From Owenia fusiformis (taxonomy: Eukaryota; Annelida; Polychaeta; Sabellida; Oweniidae), in assembly GCA_903813345.2 (NCBI GenBank), contig CAIIXF020000008.1, positions 29,886,005-29,950,004 on the forward strand: 64,000 nt of DNA, read 5' to 3'. Made by a program: the position numbers and the translations under genes. Position 1 is the stretch's first letter, and each line of letters starts with the position of its first letter. The notes under the pieces are model-generated. The model saw only the letters and a program-made list of their open reading frames with translations, did not search any database and was not told the origin of the DNA. Shown here piece after piece: positions 34,641 to 45,639 of the stretch.

Positions 34641-36170
34641 TTCAGAATGCCACCTCGTCTAACCCCGTTTTGGTGCCTTTTGCCCCTGTTAACATCAATA
34701 GAAGAGGTGTTTTCTTTAAGAGGGAAGTATGTTCTTTCAAACGGTACAATCATTTTATGTGGGAAAGTACCGGACAACAAAACTTTTTTTCAGAGGGTCC
34801 AGATCAGGGACTAAATAATTTGTTTATACGTGTAATGTGTCGTTACAAAACGATATCATTTGCTTTACGTTTAATCAATAACACTAGGGTTGGGTTTAAA
34901 TCAACTTTAAATCAACTCTTTTCACGCACTGTAGGCAGAATTCCTCGACATTTCTACATTTTTTATCACAAACGTGTGTCAGCATCATATGCTTAAGAAA
35001 ATGTACAGATTTGCAAACATATATTTCGGGAGACAACAGAATCGTCGACTGAACTTTTTTACGTAAACGGAACGGGCTAGACGTGCAGATATTATTTCTC
35101 AAGTTCTGCTTACGTAACAAAAGCGAGGTAAAATATAATTTCATTTAAGCCACGTTGGATGTGGATACATGATGACGTCTACGTTTGATGATGTCTACGA
35201 TCCTTTCAAGATAGTTTACTCACACGTGTCTTTTTATTTCTCTTTCTTTGAGCTTTTGTCAAGAGGGAACAATCCCTGATCACCCTAAACGACCAATCTT
35301 AAGAGCAAATAATAGTTGATATAAGTATCTCAATGAGCCTAATATTCTAAGAATGTTATCATGAGTGCGCCCATCGGGTTATTTTGATAGCGATATACCT
35401 TTTAAGAGTTAAGATCTACAATCAACTAGCACACAGCATAATGAATACGCACTGTCGTACATTGCAGCCAATCATACAGCGTATTGCAATAATTTACTAA
35501 TTATACAGGGTATATAAAAAAATACTTCTGATTTTAAAGTGTAATAACGCATTCATTATTGCCATGATTGGTCTTTTTGAGGTGATTAGAAATTGACGTA
35601 AGTCTTGTTTCATGTTGAAGCTTTTTATCTTTGTCTCTGTGTTTATAGATGACTGCCAATAAGATCATCATATCAGGCACGATATCTGTGGCAGTGCCTA
35701 TTATTATTTTTAATACACACATAAATTAATTAATGAATTGAATTAATCGAAATAATATATTAATCACAATAAACATTACGTGCATTTCTGTTTAGTGTAA
35801 GAAGAGGGAAAGCCCCAGAGTTTTAAAGATGACAGACATAATTACGTCTCTTGCTTACCACCTTCGTTCGTTCGAATTTTCATAGGCTAGTTATCAAATA
35901 CTACACTTCGATGGGATGCTTAATTGATATTGGCATATTCCGTACACCTTTCTTTATCTTGATGTGAAATGAGAAGCTATGATATTGGCTGACACGCCAA
36001 AAATGAACATAATATTATTCGAAGCATATTTCGAAAATTTTGAAACCGCCATTGATGACATCATTTGTTTGTCGACTTTTGGTCAATCAGAGATGTATGT
36101 AGTGTCATGAATCTCGATACATTTACCCGAATCATTCACATGTACTGACAATGTACACGCGTATGCAATT
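34641..36170. other. Duplicated intronic sequence (unit B)
   Basis: Counterpart of 13201-14735 with few substitutions and small indels. No gene recognised. Confidence 0.5.
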
Positions 36171-36174
36171 AACG

Positions 36175-36467
36175 TCTGCCGGCTACCGGATTAACCTACT
36201 ATTTTACAGGTAACTCATTTAGAAATATGAAGATTACCTGCCACTATTCCATTCATATTTAAATGAGTTGGGCATAAAATACTAGGTTAATCCGGTAGCC
36301 GACAGGCGGTAGCTTGTATTAGCGAACTAACGTCTGTCGGCTACCAGATTAACCTACAATTGTATGACCAACTCGTATAAATATGAATGGAATAGTGTAA
36401 GGCACTATATATTCATATTTAAATGAGTTGCCTATAAAATAGCAGGCTAATCCGGTAGCCGACAGGG
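36175..36467. mobile_element. Tandem pair of hairpin MITEs (unit B)
   Basis: Same pair of CTGYCGGCTACC...GGTAGCCGACAG hairpins as 14740-15032. Confidence 0.8.
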
Positions 36468-36728
36468 CCTAGTTGCATTCGTGAATACAAGATAAGTTAC
36501 ACTCGCGAATGATAACTAAGGGACCGGTTAAAGAAGGTTTACTATGTAAAATCTACTCGGTCAGAATCGCTCGATGTCTATGATTCAGACCCCCTCTACT
36601 AAATCTAAAAGCGATCTAAAATTTGTACACTGTAATGAAAATATATTTACACGTTACTATATTATTGTTATGATTTCGTAGAGTCTATAAAATACATTTG
36701 TAAATTCTGTACATTTTTTTTTCTTCAG

Positions 36729-37555
36729 AACCTGACGAGCCTTCTCTTGAGTGTGGTGAAATCTGTAGTTATGAGGTGAAAGTTGAAGAGAAGAGGAAGT
36801 ACTATCCGTATATCCGGAAAACCGTCAACTGTGGCTCAATAATGAAACGCATGGCACTCAATCCAGCAACTCCAAAGGTACCACCAAAAAAAATCCCTGC
36901 AGAATTATTTGATGAGTTTACCCAAAATGGGGAACTTCCTAATAAAAATTATTGGTATATTAATGACAAGAAAAAGATTTCAAATATCAACAGGCAGAAA
37001 CATTTTACAAAGGACGCAATTGAACAACTAATAAAAAACGACAAGGCAGGGAAAATAATTGGGACATATGAAGTAGAGGAACCTAAAAAGTCAATAACCG
37101 CATATAAAAATGAAATAAGTAACAAGCGTGGAGTTGTGATTGGATCCCAATCACCCTGGCTTGAAGCATTGGCCTTATCTGCTGGTGCAAAACACATGAC
37201 GACACTTGAATATAACAATAATTCGTTCCTTCATCCTAACATAACCAAAATCCACCCGTATGATATGGCAAAATTATACGCAAATGGTAGTGTTCAAGAG
37301 TTCGATTTTGCATTATCGTATTCATCAATTGAACATTCTGGATTAGGTCGCTATGGAGATCCTCTTAATCCATATGGAGATCTTGAAGCAGCTGCGCAAG
37401 TTTGGTGCATGCTTAAACCAGGGGGATTATTTATTCTCGGACTTCCAGAAACACATAATGAGACATCGTATTCCCTCCCTTTAAAACAAGGTTGCGTCGG
37501 CAATTTAGTCCCGCCTCGCCTAGTTAAAGGTAGCTACACTAGCTACATTATATAA
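36729..37555 (+). CDS. DUF268-family gene, 3' exon, C-terminally truncated (copy B)
   Basis: The acceptor TTTCTTCAG ends at 36728. The frame is open and joins the first exon at 29082-29235 in phase. The sequence equals copy A, with at least one substitution (GSVQEF for GSFQEF), through the SSIEHSGLGRYGDP segment, CMLKPGGLF and LPETHNETSY. There a 266-bp deletion relative to copy A (between GTAT repeats at 22523 and 22789) removes the last 46 residues and adds a 27-residue tail ending YTSYII. The conserved core survives, but the C-terminal strand region is gone. It may be a recent loss of function or an allelic form; I favour a damaged copy. Confidence 0.82.
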
Positions 37556-39711
37556 CAGGATGAAAACTCCCAGGGTTCAAAGATGACCGTAACTCCAATG
37601 GAAATATATAAGGGGGACCATCATTGCTGAATAGTCGCATGACGAAAACAAAATGGCGATTCTATTTTTTTAAAAGATGTAATAATATATTAATTTCTAA
37701 GGTGTGGTACCGTATTGAATAACTTAATAGTAGAAATTCGGACAATAACGAAAGTGGTAAGGATGAGAGATAATTTTGAGGTCATCTTTGAGCTCTGGGA
37801 TTTTCCCGCCACTTAGTTATCAAATACTTCAATTGGTACAAAGAATAATCGAAAAACCAACACAACTTTATGGATTGAAAACAATAAATGAACTTTATTT
37901 TTGCAATGTACATGTTTATAAATAAGGATAAATTATCAAATGTGTTTAATTTACAACTGACATAATTATTTATAAAGATTACAAACGTCTTTAATATTCT
38001 GTCGTCAAGGACTTAGTCTTGTTTTGCAGAGACATCTTTTGACTAGTTTGAGTATTGATTAAAACATGATTTAGCTATTTTAGATAAGCATTTTGTTAGC
38101 ACTCCAGGACGCTTAGCTTTTGTTCTATACTCCACGTGTTATAAAAAGGCTCATGCAGATAATATTATATACACTACTTTACAGCCAATCGGAGAGAAAC
38201 AGAATTACCGAAGTCCTTTGGATGGAAATAGGTAATTCAGTCTTCCTCCCTGACTGCTCAACATAATTGACCTGCTATTGTAATATACATTATGTCCTGG
38301 CAGCCGTAACTCCTTCACTGTCGTATTACACAAACAATCTACATTTGGCTTTTTCCTAGTATTTTGCTAACTTTCCCACGTGCGTTATTTCTCGATAGAA
38401 AGAGTTTACGCCTGTACATTTTAATATATCTATCATGAAGTTAATATGCTAAAATTTAAATAAACTCAAATAACATAAATAAAATACAGTACGGATCCTG
38501 TAAACTAAACGATATATTGAACTGGACGAATGGACCTAAACATGTAGATTGATTAATGAACACTACAGAGACAAAATACCAGGGACACCAGGATATCACT
38601 TAGACATTAAACACACTTTCAATAAAGAGGAGAGCGCCGATGCTGCGCGGCCGAAGAATCACGGAAAGAACCGAAGATTTTTTAAGTAACCAATCAGATT
38701 CCATAGTAGATCTTCGGCCATCTTCGGTTGCTGTCCAAAACTATATAATTTCCAATGTTTATGTCACGAAGATGGCCGATGATTGCCGAAGTTACTCTAA
38801 AGAGCATATCAAGTTATTGAAGGGTAATGGTAAGATCTTCGGCCATCTTCGATAGCGGTCCATCAACCGTTACCCTTTCAAAATACTAATATTGCGCTAT
38901 TGTCCTTGTGCATGGTATCTTAATTGTCTATATTTGTGAGTTGATATTTTCTGCAAATCATATTGTATGTTGTTTGTGTCAAAAGCATCTAACTTTGTTA
39001 TTATGTTAAATGTAACTGGCAGTGATGTAATTGTGAAATGGTTTAGTTTGCACTTTAGTTTCATTGGGAGGTAATCCAGATACTGACACCCTCTTTATAC
39101 ACTTCCTTAAATCGCATCCGTGTTTTAGTCCCCTTTACATAGGCACAACTTCCAACGAAATCTAATACGCTCTTACAGACTGAAAATAAAATTTTGAACA
39201 TTATGTTCTACCATGTTTTCATATAGTTAATATTACTTTACTATTTCTGCCTTTAAGCTTAATTTAACTTTCCCACGTAAATATGATTTAACACTTATCC
39301 TGATTAGTCAACCAATAGTCACGCGACAATCAATTTTTATAATCCCACTTGGATGTTTTACTTAAGTTTGTTAAGTTTCGTTACATGTTTTCCTATTTTC
39401 CAAAATGTAACTGTTCTTATGTTCAAATGCTTTATAAACAATCTTGTTAACATTATAATATAGTGATAATCGTCACTTTAATAGAACAACAGATAAATCA
39501 TCTTAGCGATGATACAAACCATTGGGGCACACTTCTGTCTAGTGGAACCACCCTGGGTCCTTGCGGGTCTTTGCGATGACATCTTTTATATGTGCCCTCG
39601 TCTTCGAGATTGGCTGGCCCCCTCCATAACTCGGGGGAACAGAGGCAGACTATACAGAACAAAGGTCATAGGGTCAAGGTTAGTGTTAGTGGATGTCTAA
39701 AGCATTTCAAC
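37556..39711. other. 3' flank of DUF268 copy B
   Basis: Counterpart of 22830 to about 24730, with the CTTCGGCCATCTTCGG palindrome block at about 38640-38860. An extra stretch of about 175 bp at 39268-39450 interrupts TTTAACATTATAA of unit A, with TTAAC at both edges. No gene recognised. Confidence 0.5.
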
Positions 39712-40580
39712 AAAGGAGTGGTATCGATACGGAGAACTGAATTCAATAATGTTTTTCTCTTAAATCAATCTTTGAAAACGTTCTGTAAAAACATGGTATT
39801 TTATGTAATGTTGACTGATTGACAATAATTTAATGCAAAAATTATTTAGAAATATCTAATATAACTATTTTTGTTAACTTTTTGTTTTTTAGTGCGATTG
39901 TTTTTGCTCCTTTCTACCAATTCTTGAGAATGAAATAAAATGTCTTTCCGAACCTTGTTGGAACAAAATAGCATATACAACATGTTTTTAGACCTCTCAA
40001 TATTATAGCTATATAAAGGAATTTTTGGTTGATTTTAAAAAAGTATTCAAAAAATCCCCCCGAAATAGATAAAAATCAAGATAAACCTCTTATTTCATTA
40101 ACAAGATACTTCTTAAAAATCAACCAAAATATCCTTTGTGTCTCTTCCCTTGATCTGCTCAATTGCTGATTATAACGGAACATAATACATTTGTGTTGGT
40201 GAAATTTATTTATTTAATATAAAATAATAATATCATAAGCAAGTTGGGTAGTCATATCTGAAGGGATGTGGAGGGGAATGGGTGGCAACAATATTCAATG
40301 TCCTATTATATGAATATATAGTAATAATGTGTACAGTACAGATCTAATAATAATAGATTAATAATGTGTACAGTATTGAGAGACCTGTTGTGTTTGTGTC
40401 GTTTTGTTCCAATGAGGTTCGGAAAGATGTTTCAGTTCACTCTGGAAACATGATACTAAGACTAAAACAAGTGTTTGATGTGTTTTCTAAAACAATACAG
40501 ATGAAAGTATATACATAGTTTTTAAATTATATTGTTACCATTCAAAAAATGACCATTAAATTAAGAAGATTGCTCTAAAA
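39712..40580. mobile_element. TIR element with TATCGATA-containing end, right end lost
   Basis: AAAGGAGTGGTATCGATACGGAGAACTG begins the element. The interior follows the 49147-49883 copy (GAATGAAATAAAATGTCTTTCCGAACC, then the GTTCCAATGAGGTTCGGAAAG inverted block) as far as CCATTCAAAAAATGACCATTAAATT. The right TIR is not found. Confidence 0.75.
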
Positions 40581-40970
40581 ATATAGCACTCGACAACGTC
40601 ATAAAAATCAGAAATTAAAAGATGTAAAAGAAAGGAAATTTGATCAAATATATGAAAGTATTAAAGATGCAAAAGAATAAATATTCTTAAAGCACTCGAC
40701 AAGGTCAAGGTCATAATATTCCAATAAAAAACTAGAAAAGAATCTTGCTACATATTGTCACACAGGACTAAATACACTCCTGAAACACAGGAATTTAAGA
40801 TTTGTTTATCATCGAATGCCATTTTATAGGTAACATAGAAAAATCGTATACGATTATAGCAACATTACATGCATTATGTAAGAATTTCTAAATAAACAGA
40901 AATACCATCTTACTGTATCAAGCGGCATTAACTTCGACCGTTAATTTGAATTTAAGCCTACCGGATGTTT

Positions 40971-41253
40971 GAAAATCAAGGATTACGAGTCTCATACTGC
41001 ACCGTTTTTCTTCAAACTTCAAAATCCCTTTCTGTTGGTACATTATTCTCTTCAACAGAGTCCCTACTTCCAGCGGCATTTTGGTCCCCAGCTGTAAGAA
41101 GGCCTACTAACAGCTGGGGACCAAAACGCTGCTAGAACGAAGGACTCTTTACAATAAAGTAATGCACCGACAGAAAGGTAATTTTGTTTTGCTTTTAATA
41201 GGATAAGTTTGAAGAAAAACGGTTTAGTATGAGACTAGTAATCCTTGATTTTC
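40971..41253. mobile_element. Hairpin MITE, intact (unit B)
   Basis: The two ends are inverted copies of each other over about 48 bp (GAAAATCAAGGATTAC and CTTGATTTTC outermost). The centre holds TTTGGTCCCCAGCTG and CAGCTGGGGACCAAA. It ends about 60 bp before the decayed first-exon copy. Confidence 0.85.
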
Positions 41254-41312
41254 GAGCATGGGTAAATCAAAATGGAAAGTGCACTAGACCCTTTCTTTTT
41301 TCCAACTCTCAT

Positions 41313-41424
41313 TCTTCTAGCGTGCAGTGTCTTGTATTTATTCATATGAAATTGCCCAAGGTATATATGGCAATTGGATATCCAAAACCGATAGTACCTC
41401 GGAAATTACAGCAAACTAAAAACA
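41313..41424 (+). pseudogene. Decayed copy of the DUF268 first exon (copy C)
   Basis: The stretch from CTCTCATTCTTCTAGC through KLPKVYMAIGYPKPIVPRKL aligns with the first exon at 29082-29235. The start region is lost, an insertion (GTGCA) shifts the hydrophobic segment out of frame, and the donor GTAAGT reads TTAAGT at 41425. A 67-codon ORF (41229-41432) runs through it from the adjacent MITE. Splicing to a DUF268 exon is not possible at the old site, and no such exon follows in the window. Confidence 0.85.
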
Positions 41425-41475
41425 TTAAGTAATATTGTTTTCTTTCTCCAATCTGGGTCGATCGGTTATGGATAA

Positions 41476-42103
41476 AAATGAATATGTGTCACGTTCCTAA
41501 TCTCTATTGGTCAATCTTTTTTCATTTTAGTAGCCTTTCTACTGATATCTTATTTTATTCAATTTTGAGATCGAATGAGCATAACGGGTAAACTTTGCAC
41601 ATTTTAGACCAATCAAAATATATAACTATTTTTCAAATGTTTGCCGTCTTGGTAGATACAAAATAACACGTACAAAACGCATTGGATTATGAGCATAGTC
41701 AGATAGAAGTGGTGATATCATGAACAATGAAAATTATGGTGATTCGAGTGAAAGCATGAATTCAATCTTTTAAAGAACTTCGCGGGACACAGACGTTGAC
41801 GTATAGTGCTGCGGGAATTATATCATATTAACAGGAATATTTGTGATATACTTCATGTTATAATATGATCATTCGAAAGCTTACTCACTACCTCATCGGG
41901 TTTTACTCACGGTATAATCGGAATACTCAGGCGGTAGCATCGGGTTCTATTGAATCGTACTCGTGGTATAATCGGGTCTTTCATTTTCAACTTTCACCGG
42001 TGATTTCAATGATATGCAACGTAGGCTATGACAGTGAAACAAATGTAATGTATTAGCACCTATTGTATCTTTGAATCAAATGGAGTAAATACAGCCATGG
42101 TTC
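41476..42103. other. Non-coding sequence
   Basis: Nothing recognised apart from loosely repeated CGGTATAATCGG strings at about 41910 and 41973. Confidence 0.4.
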
Positions 42104-42118
42104 TTACTTAATATTTAA

Positions 42119-42755
42119 GACAGGGCTGTCAACTTGGGACCATCTAACATGAGTGACTTCCAAATGTTGAACACCTTCCTTCAAACTTTGGACAGCTTCA
42201 GTGAACACTGGCAGAATTTGGACACCAACAATTTTTCCACGCTCGCTATTCAAATCCGTCAACGGGGGGAGGGGGGGGTAGGTGTAAATATTTTCGAAAC
42301 AAATGCGTGATATATACACATATTTTGTACCAAATGCGTGACATAAACGGCAATCGCGTGCAAAGACCGAACGGAATGCGTTCGCTTTTTTTCACCGTTC
42401 GGTTTTTTACCGTGTCGGAATTTCAACAAAATGCGTGATTTGCGTGATATTTGATCATACACGCTAAATTGATGCGTGATTTCTATTTTTCCAGCAAATG
42501 CGTGACAATCAAGCCAAATGCGTGAGGGTTGACAGGGCAGTCAACAGTTGACAGGCAGTTGACAGGCAGTTGACAGGGCTGTCAACTTGGGACCATCTAA
42601 CATGAGTGACTTCCAAATGTTGAACACCTTCCTTCAAACTTTGGACAATGCGTGATTTGCGTGATATTTGATCATACACGCTAAATTGATGCGTGATTTC
42701 TATTTTTCCAGCAAATGCGTGACAATCACGCCTAATGCGTGAGAGTTGACAGGGC
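42119..42755. repeat. Tandemly duplicated GCGTGA-rich segment
   Basis: CTGTCAACTTGGGACCATCT and the 75 bp after it occur at 42122 and 42577. The block TGCGTGATTTGCGTGATATT with 100 bp of flank occurs at about 42432 and 42650. A GACAGGCAGTT run lies between them. Minus ORFs at 42104-42319 and 42509-42823 share the peptide VQSLKEGVQHLEVTHVRWSQ because of this duplication. The origin of that peptide is not recognised. Confidence 0.75.
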
Positions 42756-42842
42756 AGCACATAGTTCTCAAATTTCTCCTTTTCATGGTCAAATTCACTT
42801 ATCTTTCCAATAGGCATATTCATTTGGTTATCCTCGTCGCCA
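42756..42842 (-). pseudogene. Gypsy gag 5' remnant and tRNA-Ser primer site
   Basis: Minus strand: TGGCGACGAGGAT at 42830-42842 is the same tRNA-Ser primer site as in the intact element. It is followed by an ATG at 42823 and MNMPIGKISEFDHEKEKFEN, a Gag N-terminus of the Ty3/Gypsy type. After about 22 residues the frame passes into the GCGTGA-rich repeat. A partial LTR probably begins with TGTAATG at 42844. Everything downstream of the first Gag residues is missing. Confidence 0.75.
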
Positions 42843-42843
42843 C

Positions 42844-43387
42844 TGTAATGTTTTTAACCCGTTTATATCCTAAATATTCCACAGAATAAAGTTCAGTTTT
42901 TTATTTTAGGTGTGGTTTCTTTATTTGCTCAAAACTTGTATTTTCTATAACCAAAGCTTTTTTATGCATTCTGATTTTAGTTTGAGATTATGTAATGTAC
43001 TACAAGTGACATCTATAAATCAATAAATGTTAATATCAGTGTTCATAACAGTCTGCAATCTAAATGAGACAGCTAAAAGCTATATTTTTTCTTAAATTAC
43101 AGGTTTTTAAATTGTCTATTTAGAAATATATAATCTTCTATGTATTTCACGTATGTTTTTGATTCTACGGGCGATCAAAACCGTATGAAATGTTATAAGG
43201 ATGGATAAAAAATGATAAATATACCCTTATTAAAAATATTACTTGCAGCCGATGAGGAATTGACAGTTGAATAGAAAGATAACGTGATATGTTTTCAAAA
43301 AAAGCTAACTTCAGCGACCATTTTTAAATAGTTTCTGTTTAAAAGCCATCGTTCCGTCTTGCCCCTCGTTCCGTCTTATCCCGCTCT
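42844..43387. other. Probable LTR remnant and unassigned sequence
   Basis: It begins TGTAATGTTTTTAACC directly beside the primer site, the expected LTR position. No second copy is in the window, so the LTR end cannot be set. Nothing else recognised. Confidence 0.4.
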
Positions 43388-43804
43388 CCCCTACGTTGGA
43401 CATGATATAGTCTTTGAAGGGTTCAATTTTAAAGATCTTAGTTTTTGATGAATTATAGATGCATTTGTAACGACCCTTGATCATGTTGATAGCAAGTTGC
43501 TACTACAGCCCAGCTGGGGTCGATTCCAACTCGGGGCATTGAATTTAGCACACTTTCTTTCAATTTCTTTATCTAGCATGTTGGACCTATGCGGTCGCGG
43601 TCGTTAGTTAGTTATTCCCCTGGGGCGCCCTTGGGTCATTACACATTACAATGCACCCATATGCCTTTATTTATGGATCTGTCATCCGTCTAGTCATAAA
43701 ATGAAGACGGAATTGTATAAATGTTAATAATTAGAGCTATTTTAAGATTTAAAAATCTTTAAAATTGAACCCTTCAATTACTGTATCATGTCCCACATAG
43801 GTGG
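43388..43804. mobile_element. Inverted-repeat MITE of about 417 bp
   Basis: CCTACGTTGGACATGATATA followed by GAAGGGTTCAATTTTAAAGA at the left is mirrored by TCTTTAAAATTGAACCCTTC and TATCATGTCCCACATAGG at the right, an imperfect arm of about 50 bp. No target duplication is clear. Confidence 0.75.
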
Positions 43805-44291
43805 GTAGGTGGGTATGAGGTAGGAGGTTTTTACGATACAAAGCCTTGAAAGCGGCATCTTTCGCAAAGTCAATTGATTTAAAAGCCAAAAGTGATCTGA
43901 GCATGGTTGTCATCTTGATGGATTTCCGGCAAAATTCTACTTAACAATCTAACTTTTTGGCTTTTCTACGGGCCTTGTTGCCCCTTTAATGCACGGCTTA
44001 ACGTGTACCTTAATTAATGCTGGTGTGATGAAATTCAGCTTGATTCTATATGATGCGTAAGCCTAAACATTTATTGTTTGCATTATTTGATGAAAATGGG
44101 GTTAAACCGTAATTTTATTCAGTCTAATACTATTAAGTCATCGCATTTCTCAGATGACCTTCCTTACTTTGTATCAACAATTAACGTACTCATCGAGTGT
44201 AAGGCCTAAGCTCACTATCCTTACTCGGTTTGTTTATTTCGTGGTATGTGGAAAGACGTTCTATTAAAAACCTGTTTGGGGACTTCAATGG
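43805..44291. other. Non-coding, nothing recognised
   Basis: No ORF or repeat that I can support. Confidence 0.35.
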
Positions 44292-44299
44292 TATACTAC

Positions 44300-44479
44300 T
44301 TGCCCGTAGCCAGCTTTTACCAGGAGGGGGAGCTTTTTTCCAGGGGGGGAGCTTTTTCACAATTTTGGCTAAAGATCATGCGAAAAATTCTCAGAATGGT
44401 GAAAAACTGTATGATTTTGAAAGAATTTCTAGCCAGGGGGGGGGCTTCCGCTCCCCCAGCTCCCCTCTGGCTACGGGCC
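44300..44479. mobile_element. hAT-type MITE, 180 bp
   Basis: The ends TTGCCCGTAGCCAG and CTGGCTACGGGCC are inverted. The flanks TATACTAC (44292-44299) and TGTACTAC (44480-44487) match at 7 of 8 bases. G-runs inside give ORFs reading LLPGGGAFFQGG, which are artefacts. A GGCTACGGGCCTG end of the same family stands alone near 53818. Confidence 0.78.
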
Positions 44480-45639
44480 TGTACTACAGCACCATCGATC
44501 CTTGGATAGAATACTCTAATTTGCAGACATATAATGCCCAGAATAACTGGGAAACATGTGATCATAACAGTGAACGGTAAAATATTTTCTGTGGATGGAT
44601 AAGCTTTGTAGTGGTGAATTGGTCAATGTACATAAATACGATGACGTTTTGGTACTCCAACTATGTAAGAGAGCAGACCTTTAGATTTTCGTTCGATATT
44701 TTTGTTGAACTTTTTTGACATGAAGGTGAGATGTTTTGCTGTATTTCTCTGAAATTCTCATTTATGGCCACCGGGTCCCAACATGCCATGTTCTGCCATG
44801 TTGCCAAGTGGTAAAATCTACAAGATGCAGTCACTTGGCATATACTTGTTAGTTAACATGGCAACATTTTAGCAAGTACCTTTCTGACAACATGCTACTG
44901 GTCTAGCATGTGAAAGACAGAGCAACTGGCTCAGCATGGCATGTTGAATGTGCAAGTGATTAATTCAAGATTTATTCTAGATTAGAACATGTACTCTTTT
45001 GGTTGGACATGGCATCTTGTTTTAGCATGTATACATGTATCAGAATGCGAGTACTGCCATGTTCGCATGTTTTATGTGCATGTTGATTTATACATGTTGC
45101 ATTGGCATACTTGCCATCTTATATTTGCATGTGTGCCAAGTACCTTAATTGATTCAAGTGATCCCAAGTTCACATCTTACATGTTGTCATGTGATAAATA
45201 TGGCTACTGGCCGTAGCATGGCATGTTGGATGTGCATGTTATAATAATGTCTATTAATGCTCAACATGGTTCTACTTGCCATCTTGTATTAGCATCTGTA
45301 CCATGTACCAGAAATCTTAGTGGTGCCATGTGTGCATGTTGCCAAGTTCAACAGACATAGTCATTTATTGATCCTGGCAATGATCGTTAATTCATACATT
45401 GTATATGTGTTGGATGAACATTGTGTCATTTAATGATACATCACACTGATACTTTCCATTTTCTTATGCTGTATTTAAAACTTGACTCTATATAACTTAT
45501 ATTTTTGCATTTGTCATGTTGTTTACATTTTATGTTTTTTTGTAGTTAGTGAAGTCTAAGTTATTTTTGTATAGTGTACATTGTACTGACTAATATGTCA
45601 TTGTGATGACATCTGAGTCAATAAAAGATGTATGTGAAC

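Larger units (their letters stand above)
32941..41470. repeat. Segmental duplication, unit B
   Basis: Matches unit A block by block in the same orientation. It lacks the Harbinger/Gypsy insertion (empty site at 36517) and the LINE insertion. It carries a 266-bp deletion in the DUF268 exon and extra sequence at about 39268-39450 and 39590-40850. Confidence 0.9.

Noticed and set aside
34634-34996. 120-codon plus ORF in unit B
   Set aside because: The unit A counterpart is shorter (13194-13379) because of a small indel, and the sequence is the tail of the 145-bp array element.
44230-44580. 116-codon ORF with PGGGAFFQGG
   Set aside because: It reads through the G-runs of a hAT-type MITE, a known source of spurious ORFs.
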